Part shown: positions 1 through 6,295 of the stretch, piece by piece
Layout: each line of letters opens with the position of its first letter
Position numbering within the stretch: position 1 is the first letter of the stretch
Assembly (NCBI GenBank): GCA_002367695.1
Contig: DFDK01000025.1
Location: 1 to 7,137 of the forward strand
Source of the DNA: Acidimicrobium sp. UBA3029
Lineage (GTDB): Bacteria > Actinomycetota > Acidimicrobiia > Acidimicrobiales > Ilumatobacteraceae
Direction: 5' to 3'
Length of the DNA: 7,137 nt
The notes under the pieces: model-generated
What the model was told of the DNA's origin: nothing
The model's database searches: none
Seen by the model: the letters and a program-made list of their open reading frames with translations, nothing else
Program-made: the position numbers and the translations under genes

Positions 1-273
1 CCTCGGCGCGACGTGACACTGCTGATGCAAGGCGTGCCTGGACTACTTGGCAAAGATGGCGCAGAGGGAGTGTTTGCGATTGCAATGCCCGATGGGCGAG
101 CAGTTGCTCTCAAGATTGCAGATGGCGCCAATCGTGCTCGTCCGCCAATGATGAAAGTAGCGCTAGAGGCACTTGGCATCGATACGTTAGGCGTCGACCC
201 ACAAGCCTTTGACACAACAATCTATGGTCACGGCATTCCGGTTGGCAGCGTGCGTATAACAGCAACGCTGTAG
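1..273 (+). CDS. L-asparaginase II family protein, C-terminal fragment (5' end outside window)
   Basis: The reading frame is open from base 1 to a TAG stop at 271-273, so this is the last 90 or so residues of a gene entering from the left. A GTG at position 13 could be read as a start, but the family (PF06089, about 320 residues) makes it internal. Diagnostic stretches are VPGLLGKDGAEGVFA, then MPDGRAVALKIADGANRARP, which match the C-terminal half of this asparaginase family; it is distinct from the classical AnsA/AnsB fold. The expected reaction is hydrolysis of L-asparagine to aspartate and ammonia in the cytoplasm. No signal peptide can be judged because the N-terminus is missing. The gene converges on the aminotransferase gene with only 27 bases between the stops. 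Family assignment is by remembered motifs; substrate is inferred. Confidence 0.85.
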   Translation, partial: PRRDVTLLMQGVPGLLGKDGAEGVFAIAMPDGRAVALKIADGANRARPPMMKVALEALGIDTLGVDPQAFDTTIYGHGIPVGSVRITATL

Positions 274-285
274 TTAGTTATTTTT
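246..285 (+). terminator. possible terminator hairpin at the end of the asparaginase gene
   Basis: CAGCGT (246-251) pairs with ACGCTG (265-270), and GC at 252-253 can add two pairs with GC at 262-263 across a bulged A264. The stem ends at the asparaginase stop codon and is followed by a T-rich stretch ending in five T (281-285). The T-run begins ten bases after the stem, further than is ideal for intrinsic termination, so the call is weak. The 27-base gap between the two convergent genes holds no better candidate. Confidence 0.3.
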
Positions 286-300
286 GCTAGCGATTATTGG

Positions 301-1650
301 TTAGCCCTCGTAATGAGAGTCGGCAATATCGAGTGCCTGATCAATAATTGCGATGCCCTCGCGCACTTCGTCTGGTGTTGCATTGCAAGGCGGCACAACA
401 TGAGTGCGATTGAAATGCACGAATGGCCAAAGTCCCAGTTTTTTACACTCGACGGCAAAGTCGACCATCGGTTTGGCATCTGCACCTGTGGCATTAAACG
501 GAACGAGTGGCTTGCGCGTTTCGCGGTTGCTCACGAGTTCGATTGCCCAAAATACGCCCAGTCCACGAACATCGCCGACTGACGGGTGCTTGGCCTTGAG
601 TTTTTCGAGTTCTGGACCGATGACGTCGGTGCCGAGCATGCGAGCATTCTCAACAATCTTTTCTTCTTTGAAGATGTTGATAGATGCAACTGCAGCAGCA
701 CACGCAAGAGGGTGACCGCTGTAGGTAAGGCCACCTGGGTATACGCGATCTTTGAATGTGTCGGCAATTTTTTGGCTGATGATCACGCCACCGAGTGGAA
801 CGTAACCAGAGTTCACGCCTTTGGCAAAACAAATCAGGTCTGGTGTAACACCCCAGTGATTCACCGCGAACCACTCGCCGCAACGTCCAAAACCGGCCAT
901 CACTTCGTCACACATCATCACGATGCCATAGCGATCGCACAGTTCGCGAACACCTTTGAGGTAACCAGCGGGTGGCACTAAAATTCCATTCGTACCAATA
1001 ACTGACTCAAGTCCAATCATTGCCACGGTGTGTGGCCCTTCTACCATCAAGACTTCTTCTAAGTGTTGCAATGCACGTTGGCACTCTTGCTCGTCACTCG
1101 AAGAGTGAAATGCAGATCGGTATGGGTACGGGCCCCAGAACTTGACTGCACCCGATGCACCTGTCTCGTTTGGCCAACGGCGTGGGTCACCAGTAAGCGC
1201 GATGGCGCCAGAGGTCGATCCGTGGTACGAGCGATACATTGTCAGAACTTTGTGACGACCAGTGTGAAGTTTGCTCATGCGCACAGCATTTTCTGCTGCC
1301 TCTGCACCACCATTGGTAAAAAACACCATGTTGAGATCGCCTGGTGCGAGTTCAGTAATTAAGCGTGCTGCTTCAGAGCGAGCATCGTTTGCAAACGGTG
1401 GAGCAACGGTGCACAACTTGCCGGCTTGTTCTTGAATTGCTGCAACAAGTTTTGGATGTTGGTGGCCAATATTGAGATTGACGAGTTGGCTCGAAAAGTC
1501 GAGATACTTTTTGCCTGTTGAATCCCAGAAGTAACTGCCGAGGCCACCAGTAATTTCAACTGGATTGAGAGTGCCTTGCGCTGACCACGAATGGAAAACA
1601 TGTGCGCGGTCGTCAAGATATGCCTGTGTTTTCGTTGCTTCAAGTGTCAT
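301..1650 (-). CDS. class III (omega) aminotransferase, PLP-dependent
   Basis: A 449-residue protein, the usual length for fold-type I class III aminotransferases (PF00202). Landmarks in order: FWDSTGKKYLDF (41-52); the phosphate-binding GGAE turn (114-117); SYHGSTSGA (141-149) with Y142 and H143 stacking on the cofactor; CDEVMAGFGR (247-256), with D248 expected to contact the pyridine nitrogen; and CFAKG, with K277 as the Schiff-base lysine. It should transfer an amino group from an omega-amino compound to a keto acid such as pyruvate in the cytoplasm. The FSSQLV and LTGDPRRW stretches resemble proteins often annotated taurine- or beta-alanine-pyruvate aminotransferase, but I cannot fix the substrate. 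The usual EP(V) after strand 7 is ESV here. ATG start at 1650 with only a poor Shine-Dalgarno match; it begins 23 bases after the Nudix stop and is probably the last gene of that operon. Confidence 0.93.
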   Translation of the reverse strand: MTLEATKTQAYLDDRAHVFHSWSAQGTLNPVEITGGLGSYFWDSTGKKYLDFSSQLVNLNIGHQHPKLVAAIQEQAGKLCTVAPPFANDARSEAARLITELAPGDLNMVFFTNGGAEAAENAVRMSKLHTGRHKVLTMYRSYHGSTSGAIALTGDPRRWPNETGASGAVKFWGPYPYRSAFHSSSDEQECQRALQHLEEVLMVEGPHTVAMIGLESVIGTNGILVPPAGYLKGVRELCDRYGIVMMCDEVMAGFGRCGEWFAVNHWGVTPDLICFAKGVNSGYVPLGGVIISQKIADTFKDRVYPGGLTYSGHPLACAAAVASINIFKEEKIVENARMLGTDVIGPELEKLKAKHPSVGDVRGLGVFWAIELVSNRETRKPLVPFNATGADAKPMVDFAVECKKLGLWPFVHFNRTHVVPPCNATPDEVREGIAIIDQALDIADSHYEG

Positions 1651-1673
1651 AGCAACAGCCTAATCTGCGGGAA

Positions 1674-2150
1674 TTACGAGTTGAGAGTTGCCAAAACCCG
1701 CTCGTGTAATTGTGACCAAGCACCAGCCAAGCCCGCATGTAGCGAGAAGTTTTCGACTTCGCCAAGCGTGACCCATTGCATGTCTTCGGATTCGGAATTG
1801 GCCGCAAATGCACCAGCATCACCGTGAGTGTGGGCAATTACAGTGTCGTAGCGCCACGGGCCATGGTCGTCACTAAATACGTCGCGCACAACATAGTCGT
1901 CGCTATTAATGCCTGCTTCTTCTGCGGCTTCGCGGCCAGCAGCCGTCACTGAATCTTCGTGACTGTCGAGGGCGCCACCTGGCAGAGCCCACGTTCCACC
2001 ACCGTGTGTCCATGCTGCACGAAGTTGTAACAACACGTGAGGCTCAGATTTGTCGAGGCGCACGAGCAACAAACCTGCAGCACCGTGAAGACCCCAATGT
2101 TTGTAACCGCATGAGCACATCACCCATCCGTCGCCGTCTCGAAAAGCCAT
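1674..2150 (-). CDS. Nudix hydrolase (MutT-like)
   Basis: A 158-residue protein with a complete Nudix box from G59 to I81: G59, E65, R73-E74, E77-E78, G80, fitting GX5EX7REUXEEXGU at every fixed position. R73, E74, E77 and E78 form the catalytic Mg-binding helix. The N-terminus carries CSCGYKHWGLHGAAG (12-26), a segment I associate with a group of actinobacterial Nudix proteins; just before the box, TWALPGG is the standard lead-in strand. Such proteins cleave nucleoside diphosphates linked to another group, for instance oxidised dNTPs or nucleotide sugars; the substrate cannot be read from the sequence. The start ATG lies 3 bases after the HNH gene's stop, so translation is probably coupled; no strong Shine-Dalgarno sequence is seen. 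Only one CxC pair is present at the N-terminus, too few cysteines for a clear zinc ribbon. Confidence 0.93.
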   Translation of the reverse strand: MAFRDGDGWVMCSCGYKHWGLHGAAGLLLVRLDKSEPHVLLQLRAAWTHGGGTWALPGGALDSHEDSVTAAGREAAEEAGINSDDYVVRDVFSDDHGPWRYDTVIAHTHGDAGAFAANSESEDMQWVTLGEVENFSLHAGLAGAWSQLHERVLATLNS

Positions 2151-2153
2151 GAG

Positions 2154-2651
2154 TCAGATCGTAGTTTCGGTTGCGGCCTGAGCCTCACTGCGCGCGTTAG
2201 CTCTTGTAGCAGCACGTGCGGTCGCTTGTGCCGCAGTGATCTCGGCATGGTGGGCATGACACAACACTTCGAGTCCACCTCTGCCTGTACTGTCGGGCTG
2301 TAAGTGGTGATGGCATCCTGGTCCGTATCCCTTGCCTTCACGGGGTTCGATGTGATTGACCTCACAGTCGCGTCGCGCGGCGGTGCAATTGGGGCGAATG
2401 CAGTGGTATTTGGCTCGGCGCTTCGCGGACGAACGAGCGAATCTCCAGATGTGCTCACGTTGCCATGTTCGACCACACTTGTCTGAGCACCAGGTGGTGC
2501 GTCGCTTGCCCGTAATTATTTCATTGCACCAGTGACAGCGCCCGATTTCTCCTTGCCATTTACTGAGCGGGCAGGAAATACGTTCGGCAACGAGCGGCGG
2601 CAACTCAAGTTTATTAACTGCATGTTTCGGTTGCGTCGGTTTTGTTGCCAT
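2154..2651 (-). CDS. HNH endonuclease-like zinc protein
   Basis: A 165-residue protein. Residues 39-59 form a cysteine knuckle (C39-x2-C42, then C55-x3-C59) followed by a basic stretch RTWQREHIWRFARSSAKRR. C84 and C89 begin a second cluster, leading into the HNH core: CEVNHIEP (96-103, H100 as the first histidine), GCHHH (112-116) and LEVLCHAHHAEITAAQ (127-142), with C131, H132, H134 and H135. The position before LEVLC, usually Asn in HNH proteins (NLxxLC), is G126. The last 25 residues are rich in Ala, Arg and Thr and look disordered. The fold predicts metal-dependent DNA cleavage or nicking; partner and biological role are unknown. It is the first gene of the run and reads away from amt. 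The ATG at 2651 has no clear Shine-Dalgarno sequence, so a leaderless transcript or a different start is possible. Confidence 0.8.
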   Translation of the reverse strand: MATKPTQPKHAVNKLELPPLVAERISCPLSKWQGEIGRCHWCNEIITGKRRTTWCSDKCGRTWQREHIWRFARSSAKRRAKYHCIRPNCTAARRDCEVNHIEPREGKGYGPGCHHHLQPDSTGRGGLEVLCHAHHAEITAAQATARAATRANARSEAQAATETTI

Positions 2652-2666
2652 GGGCGTTCATAAACA

Positions 2667-2682
2667 ATAACGCTCCCGAAAC
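2667..2682 (+). promoter_or_regulatory. GlnR-like nitrogen-control box upstream of amt
   Basis: The sequence ATAAC-6 bases-GAAAC fits the half-pair of the actinobacterial GlnR consensus (gTnAC-n6-GAAAC) at all but the first base. It lies 107 bases before the amt start, and ammonium transporter genes are established GlnR targets in streptomycetes and mycobacteria. Only one pair is present; the flanking positions where a second pair would sit (before 2661 and after 2688) do not match. No GlnR gene is visible in the window, so this is suggestive only. Confidence 0.35.
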
Positions 2683-2741
2683 ATTGTGTAGATGCTTTGG
2701 AAATATCTTTGGCTTAACTTCTCATGGTGTTGGTTTGCAGC

Positions 2742-2788
2742 GTGGCCTCCAGCAAATAAGCACATTCAAAACATCTATTGGAGGCAAC
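2742..2788 (+). promoter_or_regulatory. amt: leader hairpin that could mask the amt ribosome binding site
   Basis: GCCTCCA at 2745-2751 is the exact complement of TGGAGGC at 2779-2785, which contains the amt Shine-Dalgarno sequence GGAGG (2780-2784). Two further pairs (2742 with 2788, 2743 with 2787) extend the stem beyond one G-A mismatch. The loop is 27 bases. A competing shorter hairpin, TTTGC (2734-2738) with GCAAA (2752-2756), would enclose the anti-Shine-Dalgarno arm in its loop. The arrangement resembles a two-state translational switch, but no known riboswitch class is recognised and the stem is short. Confidence 0.4.
2780..2784 (+). promoter_or_regulatory. amt: Shine-Dalgarno GGAGG that fixes the amt start
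   Basis: A full GGAGG lies 4 bases before the ATG at 2789. It decides the start: the frame stays open back to 2642, but the added 49 residues would precede a normal signal peptide and have no comparable ribosome binding site. Confidence 0.85.
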
Positions 2789-4144
2789 ATGAAAGTAAGT
2801 CGAAAACTGTTTGTTAGAGCAGCACTATTTGGTGCTGTGGCGGCAAGTGCATTACCCACTGTGACATTTGGTGCCGAAGAAGCGTCGATCCAAGAAGTTG
2901 CTCAGGGCCTGCAGGCCACTCTCGACAATGTCTGGATCTTGGTGGCTGCGACTCTTGTGCTGTTCATGCAAGCCGGTTTTTCCCTTGTTGAGGCCGGGAT
3001 GATTCGTGCGAAGAGCGTGGCAAACGTGATGATGAAGAATTTGATGGATCTTTGTCTCGGTGCGCTTGCATTTTTTGCCGTTGGATTTGCAATCGCATTT
3101 GGTGGAGATATGTCCGGAATTGGAAAATTTCTTGGTGGTTCGGGTTGGTTCTTGGGCGAGGGTTCATCTACTTACGGCAACCTGACCCCTTCCACCTTTT
3201 TTGTGTTCCAAGTTGCGTTCGCAGCCACAGCTGCAACGATTGTGTCTGGGGCAATGGCTGAACGAACGAAATTTAAATCTTACGCAATCTATTCGATCGT
3301 AATTTCGGCGTTAATTTACCCAATTGTGGTGCGTTGGCAATGGGGTGGGGGTTGGTTGTATCAACTCTCTACGCCTTTTCACGACTTTGCGGGATCGAGC
3401 ATCGTGCACATGACGGGTGGAGTCGCGGCGTTTGCAGGAGCGAAGGCGCTTGGTCCTCGCATTGGTAAGTACGGTGCAGATGGCAAGGTAAACGTAATTG
3501 CTGCACACTCAATTCCATTCGTGCTGATTGGCGTGTTCATCTTGTTTGTTGGCTGGTTCGGGTTTAACCCTGGTTCGCAACTAGGCGCCGATCCAATTAT
3601 TGGACGGATTGCACTAACCACACTGCTGTCTGGTTCTGCCGGTGCGGCGGTAGCAATGCTTGTTACGTGGATGAAGGGTAAGCCAGACGTTGCGATGACT
3701 GGCAATGGTTTACTGGCCGGCTTAGTTGGTGTTACTGCAGGATGTTTTGCCGTGACTACCGTTGGTGCGACAATTATTGGGGCAGTCTCGGGACTGCTTG
3801 TAGTTCTTTCGGCCAACTTCTTTGACAAAATAAAAATTGACGATCCAGTTGGCGCAATCTCGGTGCACGGCGTGTGCGGAGCCTTTGGCACCATTGCTGT
3901 AGGCCTCTTCTCCAACGAGTCCTCTGATGGCGTTATTGCCAAGGGGTTGTTCTATGGCGGCGGAACCGACCAACTGGTGAGTCAGATCATTGGGGTGGTT
4001 TCGATCGCAACGTTTGTGTTTATCACTGCGACAATTCTGTTTGCAGTTCTCAAGGCAACAGTCGGTCTGCGAGTGAGCGAAGAAGAAGAAATTGGTGGGC
4101 TCGATATTTTTGAGCATGGCGCCCTTGGCTACGGCAGGGACTGA
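2789..4144 (+). CDS. amt: ammonium transporter Amt
   Basis: A 451-residue protein of the Amt/MEP/Rh family (PF00909). Residues 1-29 form a signal peptide (KVSRK, then a hydrophobic run, likely cut near TFGA), followed by about eleven membrane helices, the usual topology with the N-terminus outside. The pore residues can be matched to E. coli AmtB: F140 and F144 (F103, F107) and W185 (W148) at the external site, D199 (D160), the twin histidines H207 and H360 (H168, H318), F259 (F215) and S263 (S219). The C-terminal tail has GLDIFEHGALGYGRD, the conserved cytoplasmic segment that takes part in PII (GlnK) control of the channel. It should carry ammonium into the cell as a trimer. No glnK or glnD follows, although these often accompany amt; the next gene is convergent and overlaps the amt end by 16 bases. 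A GlnR-like box and a leader hairpin suggest nitrogen and translational control. Confidence 0.97.
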   Translation: MKVSRKLFVRAALFGAVAASALPTVTFGAEEASIQEVAQGLQATLDNVWILVAATLVLFMQAGFSLVEAGMIRAKSVANVMMKNLMDLCLGALAFFAVGFAIAFGGDMSGIGKFLGGSGWFLGEGSSTYGNLTPSTFFVFQVAFAATAATIVSGAMAERTKFKSYAIYSIVISALIYPIVVRWQWGGGWLYQLSTPFHDFAGSSIVHMTGGVAAFAGAKALGPRIGKYGADGKVNVIAAHSIPFVLIGVFILFVGWFGFNPGSQLGADPIIGRIALTTLLSGSAGAAVAMLVTWMKGKPDVAMTGNGLLAGLVGVTAGCFAVTTVGATIIGAVSGLLVVLSANFFDKIKIDDPVGAISVHGVCGAFGTIAVGLFSNESSDGVIAKGLFYGGGTDQLVSQIIGVVSIATFVFITATILFAVLKATVGLRVSEEEEIGGLDIFEHGALGYGRD

Positions 4145-5310
4145 TAGGGACTAATGAAGTCGCCGAGAACTTGAGTTGTCCTCCCCAGTGACAACTCAAG
4201 TTCTCGTGCAAGACCTTGAGAAGTTGTTATTGATTGCAAACTCTTTTGTACGTCGCGTATCACCCAGCCATGGGTTTTGTCTACCCATGTTGGGTGCATC
4301 ACAGGTTTTTCAAAGACCGCTTTGCCGGATGAAGAAATGGTGAGCGAAGTCGTAGCTATCACGGCATCTTGACTGTTGATAGGCCAACGTTCGTCGGTGG
4401 GCAAATTAGACAGCACGTTGCCCAACCCGTACATCACCCAGATGCCGTTGACCTGCTTGGTTGGCTGCACGACGTGTGCGTGGTGTCCAACGATCAAGTC
4501 AACAAGTCCGGATGCGGTGAGTTCGTCCGCGATTGACGTCTGCATTGAATTTGCGGCGGATTCTTTTTCTGTTCCCCAATGCATGCTCACGATGGTGGCT
4601 TGCGAACCCAACTCGCGGGCACGCTTTGCATCGCGCAAAATACGTTGGGTATTGATGATGGCAGAGCGCCATTTTGTCTCATCGGGCATGGTGAGGCCGT
4701 TATAGCTAAACGTGTACGACAAATGACAGAGTTTGATTCCCCTCACCGTGAAGATGCGTGGCTCAATTTCTTCTGGTGTTCGAGCCATTCCGCTTTGTTC
4801 AACACCGGTTGTAAGAAGTGCATTGACGGTTGCGTCGATGCCGTCGTTGCCACGATCGTATGCATGATTGCTTGCAGTTGAACAGCGATCAAATCCGGCA
4901 TCGGCAATGGCAGTGGTGATTTCTTTTGGCACACCAAAGAACGGATAGGTCGAAAGCTCCTTGCCATCTGGTGCAATTGGGGTTTCGAGATGACAGACCG
5001 CAATGTCGACACCACTGACCAAAGGTTTGATGTCTAGAAACATCGGGCGAAAGTCGTAGTCAAGTTGTATCTCGGTAGTTGAGTTGGCAATCGCCGTGCG
5101 CTTGGCTTGATCGATGAGGGGAGTGTGCGACAGCACATCGCCGGTAAAAGCAAACGTGATGCTGGTTGGGTTACTTGCGGCAGTAGTTGTTGTTGACGAA
5201 GTTGCCGTCGCGGATGAAGTCGTAGTTATCGACGATGTTGTACCAGAAGTTGTTGAAGTGCAGCCTGTTGTGATGAAGGCCAAGGCAAACGTCAATTGAC
5301 CGAGTTTCAC
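4129..5310 (-). CDS. CapA-like metallophosphatase-fold lipoprotein
   Basis: A 393-residue protein with a GTG start. The N-terminus LTFALAFITTGC fits a lipoprotein signal, with C17 as the likely lipidated residue, though the charged end has a single lysine and position -3 is Thr. Residues 18-45 are a Ser/Thr/Ala-rich spacer, as expected for a surface-tethered protein. The rest matches the CapA/PGA_cap family (PF09587), a calcineurin-like phosphoesterase fold: FTGDVL (D58), CHLETP (H107, E109), SNHAYDRGNDG (N148, H149, D152), MHWGTE (H244) and VGHHAHVVQP (H276, H277, H279) are the predicted metal ligands. CapA proteins act in poly-gamma-glutamate capsule formation, but no capB or capC lies here and many stand-alone members have no known job, so only a surface hydrolase role is inferred. 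It starts 42 bases after the dehalogenase stop without a clear Shine-Dalgarno sequence. Its last codons contain a perfect inverted repeat and its stop lies inside the end of amt. Confidence 0.88.
   Translation of the reverse strand: MKLGQLTFALAFITTGCTSTTSGTTSSITTTSSATATSSTTTTAASNPTSITFAFTGDVLSHTPLIDQAKRTAIANSTTEIQLDYDFRPMFLDIKPLVSGVDIAVCHLETPIAPDGKELSTYPFFGVPKEITTAIADAGFDRCSTASNHAYDRGNDGIDATVNALLTTGVEQSGMARTPEEIEPRIFTVRGIKLCHLSYTFSYNGLTMPDETKWRSAIINTQRILRDAKRARELGSQATIVSMHWGTEKESAANSMQTSIADELTASGLVDLIVGHHAHVVQPTKQVNGIWVMYGLGNVLSNLPTDERWPINSQDAVIATTSLTISSSGKAVFEKPVMHPTWVDKTHGWVIRDVQKSLQSITTSQGLARELELSLGRTTQVLGDFISPYQSLP
4164..4206. terminator. perfect 17-base inverted repeat, candidate bidirectional terminator
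   Basis: CGAGAACTTGAGTTGTC (4164-4180) and its exact reverse complement (4190-4206) are separated by 9 bases (CTCCCCAGT). The first arm begins 20 bases after the amt stop, a typical position for a terminator of amt. No run of T follows on either strand, so it is not a classical intrinsic terminator; hairpins without a T-run have been proposed as terminators in actinobacteria. It also encodes residues RELELS and TTQVLG of the CapA-like protein, upstream of that gene's own stop codon. Confidence 0.6.
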
Positions 5311-5324
5311 GCAACTAATCTATT

Positions 5325-5340
5325 GCGGCTCAATTGCCGC
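5325..5340 (-). terminator. small GC-rich hairpin between the dehalogenase and CapA-like genes
   Basis: GCGGC (5325-5329) pairs with GCCGC (5336-5340) around a 6-base loop in the 42-base gap. Read on the minus strand it falls 12 bases after the dehalogenase stop and is followed by an AT-rich stretch without a true T-run. It could partly terminate the upstream transcript or simply stabilise its end. The five-pair stem is short enough to occur by chance. Confidence 0.25.
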
Positions 5341-5352
5341 CGTGTGTGCTTG

Positions 5353-6276
5353 TTAGCGCGGGTTTTTGGCAATGAATTCGACAATGATCTGTGCGAGTTG
5401 CTGACCTTTGTTTTCTTGCAAGAAGTGACCAGCATCAGTAATGGTTACATGTGGTTGATTAGCTGCACCGGGCACCTCACGCATAAATGGCTTTTCGCCG
5501 CCTGCTGTGACCGGATCTTGATCGCTAAATGTGCACAAGAATGGTTTTTCAAACTTGCGCAGTACGCCCCAAGCAATCTCGTTGTCGCGGTTGGACGGAT
5601 CATCAATGGTGATCGGAACAAATGTTGGGAAGATACGCGCACCAGATTTGTAGGTCTCGTCTGGAAACGGCGCATCGTATGCATCGATCTCTGCTGGCGA
5701 AAGAGCTTTGAGGCAGCCACCATTAACAATGGTGCCAACGGGAAATGTTGGAGTGGTTTGCGAGAAGTTGCGCCACTGCATGAAAGCGTCATTTGAAGAA
5801 AAATCGGTCTTGCGGCCGATTGGCAAGCCGGTATTGCCGGCAACGACTCGATCGAATCGTTCTGGTTCTGCGGTTACGAGCCGTAGGCCCACAAGTCCGC
5901 CCCAGTCTTGACCAAAGAATGTGATGTGGCGCAGTTGTAGTTTGTCAAAAATCAACTCGCTCATCCACGCAACGTGCTTGGCGTATGAATAATCGGTTTG
6001 TTCTGTTGGCTTATCGGAGCGACCAAAGCCAACCAAGTCGGGGGCTATAACTCGATGTCCGGCTGCGAGCAGGGTCGGAATCATTTTGCGATATAGGTAG
6101 CACCACGATGGCTCGCCGTGCATCAACAGCACTGGATCTGCATCGCGTGGGCCTTCGTCGATGTAGTGGACGCGAAGTGTTCCGCCATCGAGGTCGGTAA
6201 TTTCGCAATAGTGGGGCTCAAAGTTGTAACCGTCAAGATTGGCGAAACGTTCATCTGGTGTGCGCAATGTTTTCAT
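5353..6276 (-). CDS. dhmA: haloalkane dehalogenase, subfamily I
   Basis: A 307-residue alpha/beta-hydrolase, family-typical in length. The N-terminus MKTLRTPDERFANLDGYNFE is characteristic of DhlA/DhmA-type enzymes. Key residues: HGEPSW (53-58) at the oxyanion site; FGQDWGG with D124 as nucleophile and W125 binding halide; W168 (MQWRN) as probable second halide-binding Trp; the cap-domain stretch DAPFPDETYKSGARIFP (201-217); D254 as likely catalytic acid; and H284 in DAGHF as the base. It should release halide from haloalkanes to give alcohols in the cytoplasm; the natural substrate is unknown. The frame is open up to 6360, but the ATG at 6276 is chosen because AAAGGA lies 7 bases before it and homologues begin with this segment; the longer start would overlap the upstream gene by 65 bases. 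It follows the metallo-beta-lactamase-fold gene by 19 bases, so both are probably cotranscribed. Confidence 0.93.
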   Translation of the reverse strand: MKTLRTPDERFANLDGYNFEPHYCEITDLDGGTLRVHYIDEGPRDADPVLLMHGEPSWCYLYRKMIPTLLAAGHRVIAPDLVGFGRSDKPTEQTDYSYAKHVAWMSELIFDKLQLRHITFFGQDWGGLVGLRLVTAEPERFDRVVAGNTGLPIGRKTDFSSNDAFMQWRNFSQTTPTFPVGTIVNGGCLKALSPAEIDAYDAPFPDETYKSGARIFPTFVPITIDDPSNRDNEIAWGVLRKFEKPFLCTFSDQDPVTAGGEKPFMREVPGAANQPHVTITDAGHFLQENKGQQLAQIIVEFIAKNPR

Positions 6277-6283
6277 CTTGTTG

Positions 6284-6289
6284 TCCTTT
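6284..6289 (-). promoter_or_regulatory. dhmA: Shine-Dalgarno AAAGGA that fixes the dehalogenase start
   Basis: On the minus strand AAAGGA stands 7 bases before the ATG at 6276 and lies in the short gap after the upstream gene's stop (6296-6298). It supports the 307-residue form over the 335-residue reading. Confidence 0.75.
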
Positions 6290-6295
6290 GCAGTA

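Larger units (their letters stand above)
2652..2788. promoter_or_regulatory. divergent control region between the HNH gene and amt
   Basis: This 137-base non-coding gap separates two genes that read away from each other, so it must hold promoters for both unless the HNH transcript is leaderless. The left part is AT-rich (around 2658-2720) and has several loose -10-like hexamers such as TATCTT (2704-2709) and TTAACT (2714-2719). None has a convincing -35 partner at 16-18 bases, so I do not assign a start of transcription. The right half looks like an untranslated leader ending in a strong ribosome binding site. Confidence 0.6.

Noticed and set aside
586..981. 131-residue plus-strand frame over the aminotransferase gene
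   Set aside because: No recognisable motif and fully covered by the conserved aminotransferase on the other strand.
2154..2651. HNH gene as part of a CRISPR, restriction or intron system
   Set aside because: No repeats, methyltransferase, intron structure or phage genes are nearby, and the neighbours are metabolic.
2642..2788. Possible 49-residue N-terminal extension of Amt from an ATG at 2642
   Set aside because: A strong GGAGG lies directly before the ATG at 2789, which begins a normal signal peptide; the extension would overlap the HNH gene start and resembles no Amt N-terminus I know.
3379..3942. 187-residue open frame antisense to amt
   Set aside because: Low-complexity Pro/Ala/Thr/Ser-rich translation, as expected for the mirror of a hydrophobic membrane protein; no ribosome binding site or known domain.
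5170..5260. Repetitive-looking GTTGTT/GAAGTCGTAG stretch considered as a tandem repeat or phase-variable tract
   Set aside because: It reflects Ser/Thr codons of the lipoprotein spacer; there is no regular repeat unit. The similar word near 4346 also encodes Thr-Thr-Ser and appears coincidental.
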